DNA of 64,000 bases from Streptomyces asiaticus (GCF_018138715.1 NZ_JAGSHX010000006.1:1488001-1552000), one strand, 5' to 3'. Shown: positions 43,958 to 53,926, numbered from the stretch's first letter. A program made the numbers and translations. Notes: generated from the letters alone by a model not told the origin.

Positions 43958-44354
43958 GCCAGGGATTGTGCCGCCCACACGTCCGGTCACACCTACCGCC
44001 GGCAGATGGTTTCCCGGAGCACCCGTAGCCCGGCCCGTCGCGCGAGGCCGCGCCCGCCCGCGCGCCACACTCCGGGCCGCGAACCGCACGGCCCCGGTGA
44101 CCCACCGCCCGCCGAGCCGCACCCCGGCGACGACCCCAGGCGCCCCTGGCGCGCACCCGGCCGATCTCGCCGGGGCCGTCGGGGCCCTCGGGCCCCGCTC
44201 ACACCCCACCGCTCCCGCGCCCGCGGCCCCCGCCCCCGCCCTCCGTACGCCGTGCGCGAGGGACCGGTGCCGCTTACGCTCGGTATGTGGGCCGGACGGG
44301 TGCGTCGATGGATCCACTCGGGACCGGCCCTGTCGTCCGAGCCCGGAGGAACCC
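43958..44354. other. divergent regulatory gap without a gene
   Basis: These 397 bases separate the HEAT-like gene from the divergent aldehyde dehydrogenase gene. No believable gene is seen on either strand. TACGCT at 44275-44280 could be the -10 of the betaine operon promoter, 75 bases before its start. GGAGGA at 44345-44350 is the ribosome binding site of that gene. Confidence 0.6.
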
Positions 44355-45824
44355 ATGCCGGAGCTGTTCATCGGCGGCCACTGGACGACCGCCCTCGACG
44401 GACACAGCCGCGAGATCCGCTGCCCGGCGGACGGCTCGCTGGTCGCCGTGGTCGACGAGGCGGGGCCGAAGGACGCCGCCGCGGCGGTGGCGGCCGCCCG
44501 GGACGCGTTCGACCGCGGATCGTGGCCCGGCACCCCGGCCGGTGACCGGGGCGGGCTGCTGCTGCGGGTGGCCGAACTGCTGGAGCGCGAGAAGCCGACG
44601 CTCGCCCGCGCCGAGTCCCTGGACACCGGGAAGCGGCTGGTCGAGAGCGAGTACGACCTCGACGACATCGCGAACTGCTTCCGCTACTTCGGCACCCTCG
44701 CCGCCTCCGGGAGCGGTGGCCGCGTGGTGGAGGTGGGCAGCCCGGAGATCGACAGCAGGGTGGTGCACGAACCGGTCGGGGTGTGTGTGCTGATCACGCC
44801 GTGGAACTACCCGCTGCTCCAGACGGCCTGGAAGGTGGCGCCCGCGCTGGCGGCCGGGAACACCTTCGTCCTCAAGCCCAGCGAGCTGACCCCGCACACC
44901 GCGATCCATCTGATGCGGCTGCTGACCGAGGCCGGGCTGCCGGGCGGCGCCGCCAATCTGATCCTCGGCTCGGGGGCCACCGCGGGCGCGCCGCTGGTCA
45001 CGGACGAACGCGTGGACATGGTGTCCTTCACCGGCGGGGTGGTCACCGGACGCTGGATCATGTCGGCCGTCGCGCCCACGGTGAAGAAGCTCGCCCTGGA
45101 GCTGGGCGGCAAGAACCCCAACATCGTCTTCACCGACTGCGATTTCGACACCGCGGTGGACTACGCGCTCACGGCGGTGTTCCTGCACTCCGGGCAGGTG
45201 TGCTCGGCCGGTGCCCGGCTGCTGGTGCAGGAGCAGCTGCATGACGCGTTCGTCGACGAGATCGTCCATCGGGCCCGGAGCATCCGGCTGGGCGGGCCGT
45301 TCGACGAGAACGCCCGCACCGGGCCGCTGATCTCCGCCCAGCACCGCCAGAAGATCGCCGACTATGTGGCGGCGGGGGTCGACGAGGGCGCGGTGCTGCG
45401 CTGCGGCGGGACCCCGCCCGACGACCCGGACCTGGCGAAGGGCTTCTACTACCTGCCGACCGTGCTGGACGACTGCACCCCGGACATGTCGGTGGTGCAG
45501 GACGAGTCGTTCGGCCCGGTGCTCACCGTGGAGCGGTTCCGGGACGAGGACGAGGCGGTGGCGCTCGCCAACGACACGGTGTACGGCCTGGCGGGCGGGG
45601 TGTGGACGCAGGACACCGAGAAGGCGCACCGGGTGGCGTCCCGGCTGCGGGCCGGGACCGTATGGATCAACGACTTCCATCCGTATGTCCCGCAGGCCGA
45701 GTGGGGCGGGATGAAGCAGTCCGGTTTCGGCCGGGAGCTGGGCCCGTCCGGGTTGCACGAGTACCAGGAGCTCAAGCACATCTGGCGCAACACCGCGCCC
45801 CGTCCGCAGCGATGGTTCGAGTGA
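44355..45824 (+). CDS. betB: aldehyde dehydrogenase, betaine-aldehyde type
   Basis: NAD(P)-dependent aldehyde dehydrogenase of 489 residues. Motifs: ITPWNYPLLQTAWKVAPALA (cofactor region), VLKPSELTP, SFTGGVVTGRWI, LELGGKNPNIVF with the general-base Glu, and HSGQVCSAGARL with the catalytic Cys; ESFGPVLTVERF follows. Its cluster with a GMC oxidoreductase of choline-dehydrogenase type and a permease makes betaine aldehyde the likely substrate, giving glycine betaine as osmoprotectant; other amino-aldehydes cannot be excluded. ATG 44355 with GGAGGA four bases upstream. First gene of a three-gene operon. Confidence 0.88.
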   Translation: MPELFIGGHWTTALDGHSREIRCPADGSLVAVVDEAGPKDAAAAVAAARDAFDRGSWPGTPAGDRGGLLLRVAELLEREKPTLARAESLDTGKRLVESEYDLDDIANCFRYFGTLAASGSGGRVVEVGSPEIDSRVVHEPVGVCVLITPWNYPLLQTAWKVAPALAAGNTFVLKPSELTPHTAIHLMRLLTEAGLPGGAANLILGSGATAGAPLVTDERVDMVSFTGGVVTGRWIMSAVAPTVKKLALELGGKNPNIVFTDCDFDTAVDYALTAVFLHSGQVCSAGARLLVQEQLHDAFVDEIVHRARSIRLGGPFDENARTGPLISAQHRQKIADYVAAGVDEGAVLRCGGTPPDDPDLAKGFYYLPTVLDDCTPDMSVVQDESFGPVLTVERFRDEDEAVALANDTVYGLAGGVWTQDTEKAHRVASRLRAGTVWINDFHPYVPQAEWGGMKQSGFGRELGPSGLHEYQELKHIWRNTAPRPQRWFE

Positions 45825-47368
45825 CGGCGACCGAACCGGACGGACCGCCGCCGGAGCCACGGCCGGACGGTGCGCACGACGACGACTCGCTCACCGAGCT
45901 CGGCTACCGTCCGGAACTCAAGCGCACCCTGGGCAACTTCCACACCTTCGCCGCCGGGATCAGCTACATCTCCATCCTGACCGGCACCTTCCAGCTGTTC
46001 TACTTCGGCGTGGCGCACGGCGGCCCGGCGTACTGGTGGTCGTGGCCGATGGTGTTCACCGGACAGCTGATGGTGGCGCTGTGCTTCGCCGAGCTGGCCG
46101 GCCGCTATCCGGTGGCCGGTTCGGTCTACAACTGGTCCAAGCTGCTGGGCGGTCCGCATGTGGGCTGGCTGGGCGGCTGGATGATGATGACGGCCTCGAT
46201 GGTGTCGCTGGCGGCCGTGGCGCTCGCGTACCAGGTGACGCTGCCGCAGATCTCCTCGTTGTTCCAGTTCATCGGCGACGGCTCCACCGGGACCGAGCGC
46301 GCGGCCAACGCGGTGCTGCTCGGCAGTGTGCTGATCCTGTTCACCATGATGGTCAACGGCTTCGGGGTGAAGCTGATGGCCCGTATCAACTCCGCGGGCG
46401 TGGCCATCGAGCTGATCGCCACGGTGGTGCTGATCCTGCTGCTGGCCGCGAACATCGCCCGCGGCCCGTCCGTGGTGCTGGACACCTTCGGCCGTGGCCA
46501 GGGGCAACCGCTGGGCTACCTCGGCGCGTTCCTCACCGCCTCGCTCGCCTCGGCGTATGTGATGTACGGCTTCGACACGGCGTCCTCGCTGGGCGAGGAG
46601 TCCGTGGACCCGGGCCGTAACGCGCCGCGCGCCATCCTGCGGGCGCTGGTGGCGTCGTTCGCCCTCGGCGGGCTCATCCTGCTCTTCGCCCTCATGGCGG
46701 TGCCGAATCCGCGCGACAAACGGCTGGCAGTGGACGGCCTGCAGTTCGTGGTGCTCTCCACGCTCGGCCACGGCGTGGGCCTGATGGTGCTGTGGTGCGT
46801 GGTCGTCGCGATCACCGTATGCGCGCTGGCCGTGCACACCGCCGCCATCCGGCTGATGTTCGCCATGGCCCGGGACAACAACCTGCCCGGCGGCTCCCGG
46901 CTGGCCCGGGTCCATCCGCGGTTCCAGACCCCGCTGCTGCCGGCGGTGCTGATCGGGCTGGTGGCCATCGCGATCCTGGTCCTCAACATCAACCAGCCGC
47001 AGATCTTCTCCGTGGTCACCAGCATCGCGATCATCATGATCTACTTCGCCTATCTGATGGTCACCCTGCCCATGCTGGTACGGCGGCTGAGGGGCCAATG
47101 GCGCCCGGCCGAGGGCCGCTTCTCGCTGGAGCGGCTGGGGCTGCCGGTCAATGTCCTGGCCGTGCTGTGGGGCACCGCGATGACCGTCAACCTCGCCTGG
47201 CCCCGGGCCCAGGTCTACAACGCCACCGGACCGCAGCACTGGTATCTGCGCTGGGGGGCGGTCCTGTTCGTCGGCGCGGTCGCACTGGGCGGCTTCACCT
47301 ACTACTGGTTCGTCCAGCGAACCCGTACGGGTGTGCTCGCCGAACACGCGGCCGCCACCACCCCGTGA
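45821..47368 (+). CDS. APC-family permease
   Basis: A 515-residue transporter with about twelve membrane segments of the amino acid-polyamine-organocation family. Motifs include FHTFAAGISYISILTGTFQLFYFG in the first segment, GRYPVAGSVYNWSKLLGG and VMYGFDTASSLGEESVDPGRNAPRA, which carries the family's FDT/EE helix break region. The start is placed at GTG 45821 because it overlaps the upstream stop (GTGA); an ATG nine bases earlier is possible. Position between the betaine aldehyde dehydrogenase and choline oxidase-type genes implies import of choline or a related amine, in contrast to BCCT-type choline carriers usually found in bet operons. Confidence 0.9.
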   Translation: MTATEPDGPPPEPRPDGAHDDDSLTELGYRPELKRTLGNFHTFAAGISYISILTGTFQLFYFGVAHGGPAYWWSWPMVFTGQLMVALCFAELAGRYPVAGSVYNWSKLLGGPHVGWLGGWMMMTASMVSLAAVALAYQVTLPQISSLFQFIGDGSTGTERAANAVLLGSVLILFTMMVNGFGVKLMARINSAGVAIELIATVVLILLLAANIARGPSVVLDTFGRGQGQPLGYLGAFLTASLASAYVMYGFDTASSLGEESVDPGRNAPRAILRALVASFALGGLILLFALMAVPNPRDKRLAVDGLQFVVLSTLGHGVGLMVLWCVVVAITVCALAVHTAAIRLMFAMARDNNLPGGSRLARVHPRFQTPLLPAVLIGLVAIAILVLNINQPQIFSVVTSIAIIMIYFAYLMVTLPMLVRRLRGQWRPAEGRFSLERLGLPVNVLAVLWGTAMTVNLAWPRAQVYNATGPQHWYLRWGAVLFVGAVALGGFTYYWFVQRTRTGVLAEHAAATTP

Positions 47369-47378
47369 GGAGAGGCCC

Positions 47379-48923
47379 GTGGACCAGTTCGACTACGTGG
47401 TGGTCGGCGGCGGTACGGCCGGATCGGTGGTCGCGGCGCGGCTGTCCGAGGACCCCTCGGTGAGCGTCTGCCTGCTGGAGGCGGGCCCGTCCGACGTCGG
47501 GGACGACAACATCCTGCGGCTGAACCGCTGGATGTGGCTGCTGGAGTCCGGCTACGACTGGGATTACCCGGTCGAACCGCAGGAGAAGGGCAACAGCTTT
47601 CTGCGCCACGCCCGCGCCAAGGTGCTCGGCGGCTGCTCCTCGCACAACTCCTGCATCGCCTTCTGGGCCCCCGCCGAGGACCTCGACGAATGGGCCGCCA
47701 TGGGCCTGGACGGCTGGTCGGCCGCCGACTGCTTCCCGCTCTACCAGCGCCTGGAGGACAACGACGCGCCCGGCGACCACCACGGCCGCGGCGGCCCGGT
47801 CCGGATCCGCACCGTGCCGCCCGAGGACCCGTGCGGCAGGGCGGTGCTGGCGGCCTGCGAGGAGGTGGGCATCCCGATCACCCCGTTCAACACCGGGACG
47901 ACGGTGCTGGACGGCGCCAACTGGTTCCAGATCAATGCCCGCGAGGACGGCACCCGCTGCTCCGCCTCGGTCGCCTACCTCCACCCCGTCATGGACTCCC
48001 GGCCCCATCTGGAGGTGCGCACCGGACTGCAGGCCAAGCGGCTCGTCCTGGACGAGAACCTGCGCTGTACCGGTGTCGACTACCTCTCCCCGGATCTCAT
48101 CCGCACCCTGCGGGTGCACGCCCGGCGCGAGGTCATCGTCTCCTGCGGCGCCATCGACACCCCGAAGCTGCTGATGCTCTCCGGTATCGGCCCCGCCGGA
48201 CATCTGCGGGAGACGGGGGTGGAGGTGCTCGTGGACTCCCCCGGTGTCGGTGGCAACCTCCAGGACCATCCCGAGGGCGTCATCATGTGGAACGCCGAGC
48301 AACCCATGATCAAGAGTTCCACCCAGTGGTGGGAGATCGGCATCTTCACCACCACCGAGCCCGATCTGGACCGCCCGGACCTGATGTTCCACTACGGCGC
48401 GATGCCCTTCGACCTGAACACCTACCGCCGTGGCTACCCCACCTCCGAGAACGCCTTCTCCCTCACCCCGAACGTCACCCGGGCCCGCTCCCGGGGCACC
48501 GTGCGGCTGGCCTCCCGCGACTTCCGTGACAAGGCGCGCGTCGATCCCCGCTACTTCACCGATTCCTACGACATGGACATCATGACCCGCGGGCTGCTAC
48601 TGGCACGCAAGATCGCCGCCCGTCCCGCGCTGGCCATGTGGGCGGGCACCGAACTCGCCCCCGGGACCGATGTGAACAGCGGCGACGAGCTGGCCGGCTA
48701 CATCCGCGCGACCCACAACACCGTCTACCACCCGGCGTGCACGGTGCGGATGGGCGCGCCCGACGACCCGGACGCCCCGCTGGATCCGGAACTGAGGGTC
48801 AAGGGGGTGACGGGGCTGCGGGTGGCGGACGGCTCGGCGATGCCGTATCTCATCGCCGTCAATCCGTGCATCACGACGATGATGATCGGCGAGAAGTGCG
48901 CGGACATGATCAAGCGGGCGTGA
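47379..48923 (+). CDS. betA: GMC-family oxidoreductase, choline dehydrogenase type
   Basis: FAD enzyme of 514 residues that oxidises an alcohol such as choline. FAD-binding N-terminus DYVVVGGGTAGSVVAARLSE; GMC signature 1 text ARAKVLGGCSSHNSCIAFWA; signature 2 GAIDTPKLLMLSGIGPAGHL; and the C-terminal active-site region TVYHPACTVRMG (His) with a second conserved segment VADGSAMPYLIAVNPCITTMMIGEK. Length agrees with bacterial choline dehydrogenases. GTG start with GAGGAGAGG upstream, ten bases after the permease stop, so the genes are cotranscribed. It would produce betaine aldehyde for the first gene of the operon. Confidence 0.9.
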   Translation: MDQFDYVVVGGGTAGSVVAARLSEDPSVSVCLLEAGPSDVGDDNILRLNRWMWLLESGYDWDYPVEPQEKGNSFLRHARAKVLGGCSSHNSCIAFWAPAEDLDEWAAMGLDGWSAADCFPLYQRLEDNDAPGDHHGRGGPVRIRTVPPEDPCGRAVLAACEEVGIPITPFNTGTTVLDGANWFQINAREDGTRCSASVAYLHPVMDSRPHLEVRTGLQAKRLVLDENLRCTGVDYLSPDLIRTLRVHARREVIVSCGAIDTPKLLMLSGIGPAGHLRETGVEVLVDSPGVGGNLQDHPEGVIMWNAEQPMIKSSTQWWEIGIFTTTEPDLDRPDLMFHYGAMPFDLNTYRRGYPTSENAFSLTPNVTRARSRGTVRLASRDFRDKARVDPRYFTDSYDMDIMTRGLLLARKIAARPALAMWAGTELAPGTDVNSGDELAGYIRATHNTVYHPACTVRMGAPDDPDAPLDPELRVKGVTGLRVADGSAMPYLIAVNPCITTMMIGEKCADMIKRA

Positions 48924-48946
48924 TCGATCACGCCTGATTGATCAGG
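48917..48946. terminator. two consecutive palindromes over the GMC stop codon
   Basis: GGCGTGATCGATCACGCC (48917-48934) is a perfect 18-base palindrome that includes the stop codon, overlapping the next one, CCTGATTGATCAGG (48933-48946). Likely the end of the betaine operon transcript; the TGATC words also look like local duplication. Confidence 0.65.
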
Positions 48947-49133
48947 CATGATCGAGCGCCGCCGTCCGTGACCCACCGCCGCGCTCCTCTGCCGTTCCCC
49001 AACTCCTGTGGCCGTTCAGGGCGTTGGCACGCCCCGGCCACAGGATTCGCTTGAGCACATCCGCTCGCGGCCACCACTCTGATCGCACCTTCCGACAGGA
49101 GAGTCGGATTGCGATGAGGGAGGAAGCCAGCCG

Positions 49134-52100
49134 ATGCGAAGATTGCGTCGCTTCTTGGCTGTGGTGGGCGCCGCCGGTGTGATGGGCGCCATGGCCGCTC
49201 CGGTGGCCAGCGGGCGGCCGTCCCAGGCCGCCGCGGAGGCCCCACCGGCCCGTACGCAGCAGCACACGGTCACCCTGATCACCGGCGACACGGTCAGCGT
49301 CACCACCGGCGCCGACGGAAAGTACGCGGTGGAGGTGGAGCGGGCGCCGGGCCGCGAGTCGGCGGAGTTCGTGACCACCCAGCAGGACAAGGACATCAGC
49401 GTCGTACCCGTGGACGCGCTCCGGCTGATGTCCAAGGGCCGGGTCGACGCGGGCCTGTTCAACATCACCCAGCTGGTGAAGCAGGGCTACGACGACCGGA
49501 AGACCGACTCGATCCCGGTCATCGCCTCCTACCGCGCCGACGGCGCGCACCCGACCCCCGAGGGCGCGCGCAAGACCCTCGCCCTCACCAGCGTGGACGG
49601 TGCGGCGCTCAGCGCCAGGAAGGCCGACGCGGCGGACTTCTGGGCCGACGTCACACGCGACAAGGGGTTACGGAAGCTCTGGCTGGACCGGAAGGTCAAG
49701 GCGTCGCTCGACGTCAGCGTCCCGCAGATCGGCGCCCCGGAGATGTGGAAGGCCGGATACGACGGCAAGGGCGTGAAGGTCGCCGTGCTGGACACCGGCA
49801 TCGACGCCACGCATCCGGACGTCAAGGACGCCGTCGCCGACTCCAAGAGCTTCGTCCCGGACCAGACCGTCAAGGACGGCCATGGCCACGGCACCCATGT
49901 GGCCGACACCATCGTGGGCAGCGGCGCCGGATCCGACGGGAAGTACAGGGGTGTGGCCCCGGGCGCGAAGCTGCTGGTCGGCAAGGTGATGAACGACGCG
50001 GGCGAGGGCTACTCGTCGTGGATCATCGAGGGCATGGAGTGGGCCGCCGCCTCCGGTGCCAAGGTCGTCTCCATGTCGCTCGGCGGCACGGCGTCCGGCC
50101 CCTCGGATCCCCTGAGCGAGGCGGTCGACCAGCTGTCGGCGTCCTCCGGGGCGCTGTTCGTGATCGCGGCGGGCAACTCCGGGCCGTTCGAAGGGACCGT
50201 GGAGACTCCCGGCATCGCCGACTCGGCCCTCACCGTCGGCGCCGTCGACAAGTCCGACAAGTGGGCCACCTTCTCCAGCCGTGGGCCGCGCTCCGGGGAC
50301 TACGCGATCAAGCCCGAGATCACCGCCCCCGGTGTGAACATCACGGCGGCCCGCGCGGCCGGCACGTCCATGGGCACCCCCGTCAACGACCTGTACACCA
50401 CGGCGAGCGGCACCTCCATGGCGACGCCGCATGTGGCGGGCGCGGCGGCGATCGTCGCGCAGGTCCACCCCGACTGGACCGGCTCGCAGCTCAAGGAGGC
50501 CCTGGCCGGCACCGCCAGGACCAGTACGGCGGACGGTCCCTTCACCCAGGGCGACGGCCGGGTCGACGTGCCGCGCGCGGCCACACAGAACGTCTTCGGG
50601 ACCCCGATCCTCAGCTACGGCCAGTACGCGTACGACGCCGACAAGGCCGACCCCAAGGCCATCACGTACACCAACGCCACCGACAAGCCGGTGACGCTGA
50701 AGCTGGCGTCCTCGGTCGGCGACGACTCCCTGACCCTCGGCGCCGACACCGTGACCGTGCCCGCGAACGGCGAGGTGAAGGCCCTGGTCACCGTCGACCC
50801 GGCCAGGGCGAAAGCGGGCCGCCACGCCGGATACATCACCGCCACCGGCGACGACGGCGCGGGCGGCACGGTCAAGGTGACCACGGCCGTCGCCTACGAG
50901 AAGGCCGAGAAGCTCTACGACCTCAACGTCACGCTGCTGGACCGCGAGGGCAAGCAGTCGCCCGGGGCGGCGCTCTTCACCCTCCAGCGGCTCAGTGACG
51001 CGAGCCAGAACCAGTTCGGCTACATGAACGCCTCCGACTCCTTCCAGCTGCCGCCCGGCACCTACTCCCTCGCCACCTGGATCCCGGTCTACGACAGCGG
51101 GAAACACGAGGTCGCGACCAGCGTCGTGGGCGATCCGCAGATCGAGCTGAACCGCGACACCTCGCTCACCCTCGATGCCCGCAAGGCCGTCGAGATCAAG
51201 CCACAGACCAAGGAGAAGGACGCCGAATCCCAGGGCGTGACGACCTCCTGGCACCGGGAGCTGAAGGGCGGCAGTTCCTTCGGCCTGACCTACTCCATGG
51301 GCAAGTGGAGGAAACACATCTACGCGGCGCCGACCGAGAAGGTCACCGAGGGCTTCTTCGAGTTCTACAGCCGCTGGCGGCTGGAGAAGACGAAGCTGAC
51401 CGCGAGCGTCACCAGTCCCGAGCGGGTCACGCTGAACCCGGAGTACGCGGATACGTACACCGGCTGGCCCGTCAAGATCGACGGTAAGCGGAAGGTGCGG
51501 CTGGTGTCGGCCGGGGCCGGTACGCCCGAGGACTTCGAGGGCCTGGACGTGAAGGGCAAGGCCGTGCTGGTGGGCCTGGCACCCGACGGATGGCCCGACG
51601 AAGCGGTCATCAACGCCACCAAGGCGGGCGCCGCGTACGTCCTCGTCTACCGCAAGACCACGCTCGGCCTGTGGATCACCGCGGTCGACAGCGCGACTAT
51701 TCCCGTCATGTCCGTACCCGGCGAGGAGGGCGACAAGCTGCTCTCGCTGCTGGACGGCCAGTCCAAGGGGGTGACCCTCGAACTGGGCGGCACGGCCAAC
51801 AGCCCGTACCTGTACGACGTCCTGCTGCCCGAGCGGGACGCCATCGGCGAGAACCTCACGTACCCCATCGACAGCCGCACCACCCACAAGGTCACCGCCC
51901 GCTACCACGCCCCCGGGAAGGATCAGCTCGGCGCCGAGGCCACCCACACCTACCGCCCCTACCAGCTCTTCTCGGTGGAGCAGAAGTCCGAGGTGCCGCT
52001 CGGCACCCAGCGCACCGAGTACTACAGCGCCGACCCCGACACCCGCGTCTGGCGCACCGCGATGCAGGACTACGACGGCGCCGGACGACAGTGGTCGCCG

Positions 52101-52820
52101 TTGCGGACCTATGCGCCCGGGACGAAGGAGACGGTGGACTGGCTGTCGCCGGTCATCCGGCCCACCACCGCGGCCGAGTTCGGCACCTCGGAGCGCGAGG
52201 GTGACCAACTCACCGTCGCCATACCGGAGTTCTCCGACTCGGGCACCGGACACTACGGCTCCGCGGGCGCGGCCAAGGACGGCATCGACGCGGTGAAGAC
52301 CAGCCTGTACGCGGACGGCAAGCCGGTCGGCGAGGCCCCGTACGGCTCCGGCACCTTCCAGGTGCCCGCCGAGAAGGCCGCGTACCGGCTGACGATCGAC
52401 GCCCGGCGGAAGGCCGACTGGTCGGCGTACTCGACCAGGACCACCACGCAATGGGACTTCGCCTCCGCGCACACCGCCCAGGCGACGGCGCTCCCCCTGC
52501 TCTCCGTCGACTACGACCTCGGCGTGGACCTGCTCGGCCGGGCCAAGGCGGGACGAAAGTTCGGCTTCGGCCTGACCCTTCGCCACCAGGAGGGCGCCGA
52601 CACCGCGAAGTTCACCGGTGCGAAGGCATGGGTGTCCTACGACGACGGCACGACCTGGAAGAGGGTCGAGCTCACCCGCTCCGGCACGGGCTACCGGGCC
52701 GCGGTCGGCCATCCCCCGCTCGGCGCCACCAACGGCTTCGTCAGCCTGCGCGTCCAGGCCGCCGACGCGGACGGCAATCGAATCGATCAAACGGTCATTC
52801 GCGCATATGGCCTGAAGTAG
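49134..52820 (+). CDS. large secreted S8 (subtilisin) serine protease
   Basis: Exported subtilase of 1228 residues. The signal peptide LRRFLAVVGAAGVMGAMAAP is followed by a pro-region and the catalytic domain: Asp near 219 in VKVAVLDTGIDATHPD, His near 252 in GHGHGTHVADTI, oxyanion Asn in VIAAGNSGPFEG and Ser near 427 in ASGTSMATPHVAGAAA. The C-terminal 700 residues are beta-rich with a protease-associated-like segment (LDVKGKAVLVGLAPDG, near 805), typical of large actinobacterial subtilases acting on extracellular protein. GGGAGGA nine bases upstream supports ATG 49134. The LuxR/TrmB-like gene 86 bases downstream is its usual neighbour and probable regulator. Confidence 0.94.
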   Translation: MRRLRRFLAVVGAAGVMGAMAAPVASGRPSQAAAEAPPARTQQHTVTLITGDTVSVTTGADGKYAVEVERAPGRESAEFVTTQQDKDISVVPVDALRLMSKGRVDAGLFNITQLVKQGYDDRKTDSIPVIASYRADGAHPTPEGARKTLALTSVDGAALSARKADAADFWADVTRDKGLRKLWLDRKVKASLDVSVPQIGAPEMWKAGYDGKGVKVAVLDTGIDATHPDVKDAVADSKSFVPDQTVKDGHGHGTHVADTIVGSGAGSDGKYRGVAPGAKLLVGKVMNDAGEGYSSWIIEGMEWAAASGAKVVSMSLGGTASGPSDPLSEAVDQLSASSGALFVIAAGNSGPFEGTVETPGIADSALTVGAVDKSDKWATFSSRGPRSGDYAIKPEITAPGVNITAARAAGTSMGTPVNDLYTTASGTSMATPHVAGAAAIVAQVHPDWTGSQLKEALAGTARTSTADGPFTQGDGRVDVPRAATQNVFGTPILSYGQYAYDADKADPKAITYTNATDKPVTLKLASSVGDDSLTLGADTVTVPANGEVKALVTVDPARAKAGRHAGYITATGDDGAGGTVKVTTAVAYEKAEKLYDLNVTLLDREGKQSPGAALFTLQRLSDASQNQFGYMNASDSFQLPPGTYSLATWIPVYDSGKHEVATSVVGDPQIELNRDTSLTLDARKAVEIKPQTKEKDAESQGVTTSWHRELKGGSSFGLTYSMGKWRKHIYAAPTEKVTEGFFEFYSRWRLEKTKLTASVTSPERVTLNPEYADTYTGWPVKIDGKRKVRLVSAGAGTPEDFEGLDVKGKAVLVGLAPDGWPDEAVINATKAGAAYVLVYRKTTLGLWITAVDSATIPVMSVPGEEGDKLLSLLDGQSKGVTLELGGTANSPYLYDVLLPERDAIGENLTYPIDSRTTHKVTARYHAPGKDQLGAEATHTYRPYQLFSVEQKSEVPLGTQRTEYYSADPDTRVWRTAMQDYDGAGRQWSPLRTYAPGTKETVDWLSPVIRPTTAAEFGTSEREGDQLTVAIPEFSDSGTGHYGSAGAAKDGIDAVKTSLYADGKPVGEAPYGSGTFQVPAEKAAYRLTIDARRKADWSAYSTRTTTQWDFASAHTAQATALPLLSVDYDLGVDLLGRAKAGRKFGFGLTLRHQEGADTAKFTGAKAWVSYDDGTTWKRVELTRSGTGYRAAVGHPPLGATNGFVSLRVQAADADGNRIDQTVIRAYGLK

Positions 52821-52840
52821 GCCGAAAGCCTTCCTTCGGC
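52821..52840 (+). terminator. hairpin after the S8 protease gene
   Basis: GCCGAA-AGCCTTCC-TTCGGC, a 6-bp stem with an 8-base loop, starting directly after the TAG stop of the protease gene. No T-run follows. Confidence 0.65.
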
Positions 52841-52906
52841 GGTAACGAACAACGTCTAGCGTGCCGTTGATCGCATCGTTGCATCGACGCGCTGGAGCCG
52901 CCGCCA

Positions 52907-53926
52907 GTGGACAGCAGAGCATCCGTATCCGCATCCGACGAGACCCCTGCCACGAGCCCGAGCCCCTGGGCCGCGGCAGGGGTCTCCGACTTCGACGAAG
53001 CGCTGTACCACGCGATCCTCCACCAGCCCGAGGCGGGCATCACCGGCTGGTCGCGACTGCTCGGCGCCTCCCCGCCGCGGGTACGCCGCGCCTGCGCCCG
53101 GCTGCTCCGCCTCGGCCTGATCCAGGCCCCCGACTCCACCGGGGGGCTGCGGCCCGTCGACCCCCGTATCGCCGTACGGGCCCTCATCCGCAAGCGCGAG
53201 AGCGAATCCGACCTGCTCGCCGCCACCGCCGACGACATGGCCAAGATCTACGCCGCCGGGCTGCTGCGCGCCGAGCCGTCCTCGCTCGTCGAGGTCGTAC
53301 GCGGCGAGAGCGCCAACGCCGCCCGGCTGGAGGAGCTGTACGCCCGCGCCGAACACGAGGTCTGCCTCTTCGACTCCCCGCCCTACCTCGCCCCGCTCAC
53401 CCCGCAGCTGGACCTCCAGAGCGAGGTGCTGCGCCGTGGGGTCGCCTACCGCACCGTGTACTCCGTCACCTCGCTGGAGTCCCCCGACCTGCTGGCGTAC
53501 GCGGAGGGCATGGTCGCGCTCGGCGAACAGGCCCGGGTGCTGCCGACCGTCCCCATGAAGCTGCTGGTGGTCGACGGCCGGACCGCGATGCTGCCGCTGA
53601 CCAGCGCGGACGTCGGTCCGGCCTACTGCGCGGTGATCGTGCGGCACTCCGCCCTCACCGATGCCCTCCAGACGCTCTTCGAGACCTTCTGGCAGCAGGG
53701 GACCCCGCTGAGCGGTACGCCGGACGACGGTGCCGAGGAGCTCAGCGCGGCGGACCGTCGGCTGATCGGCCTGCTGGCGGCGGGCATGAAGGACGAGGCC
53801 ATCGCCCGTCACCTCGGCGTGAGTCTGCGCACCCTGCGCCGCCGGGTCAGCGACCTCCAGCTCCGCCTCGCCGCCGCCGGGCGCTTCCAGGCGGGCGTCC
53901 GCGCCGCCCAACGGGGCTGGGCCTGA
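52907..53926 (+). CDS. LuxR-type HTH regulator with TrmB-like N-terminus
   Basis: A 339-residue regulator. The N-terminal winged-helix region (about 25-75, FDEALYHAILHQPEAGITGWSRLLGASPPRVRRACARLLRLGLI) is TrmB-like, the middle is a sensory alpha/beta part (SSLVEVVRGESANAARLEELYARAE), and the C-terminal LuxR-type HTH is at 265-320 (LSAADRRLIGLLAAGMKDEAIARHLGVSLRTLRRRVSDLQ). This architecture commonly accompanies secreted S8 proteases in streptomycetes. GTG start; same strand as the protease, with a hairpin between. The effector is unknown. Confidence 0.88.
   Translation: MDSRASVSASDETPATSPSPWAAAGVSDFDEALYHAILHQPEAGITGWSRLLGASPPRVRRACARLLRLGLIQAPDSTGGLRPVDPRIAVRALIRKRESESDLLAATADDMAKIYAAGLLRAEPSSLVEVVRGESANAARLEELYARAEHEVCLFDSPPYLAPLTPQLDLQSEVLRRGVAYRTVYSVTSLESPDLLAYAEGMVALGEQARVLPTVPMKLLVVDGRTAMLPLTSADVGPAYCAVIVRHSALTDALQTLFETFWQQGTPLSGTPDDGAEELSAADRRLIGLLAAGMKDEAIARHLGVSLRTLRRRVSDLQLRLAAAGRFQAGVRAAQRGWA

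Noticed and set aside
43950..44354. In-frame upstream extension of the aldehyde dehydrogenase by about 135 codons
   Set aside because: The extension is Pro/Ala/Arg-rich, lies in the divergent promoter region, and GGAGGA marks ATG 44355 as the start.
41288..44545. Long plus-strand frame opposite the HEAT-like gene
   Set aside because: Shadow frame: Gly/Arg/Pro-rich with no family pattern, and it runs through the repeats.
49114..49182. A 22-residue upstream frame (with Trp-rich end) overlapping the S8 protease start
   Set aside because: It overlaps the signal peptide codons in another frame; its sequence has no known leader pattern and the protease has its own good ribosome binding site.
49668..52934. 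1088-codon minus-strand frame opposite the S8 protease
   Set aside because: The plus strand carries the full Asp/His/Ser subtilase triad; the reverse frame has no recognisable domain.
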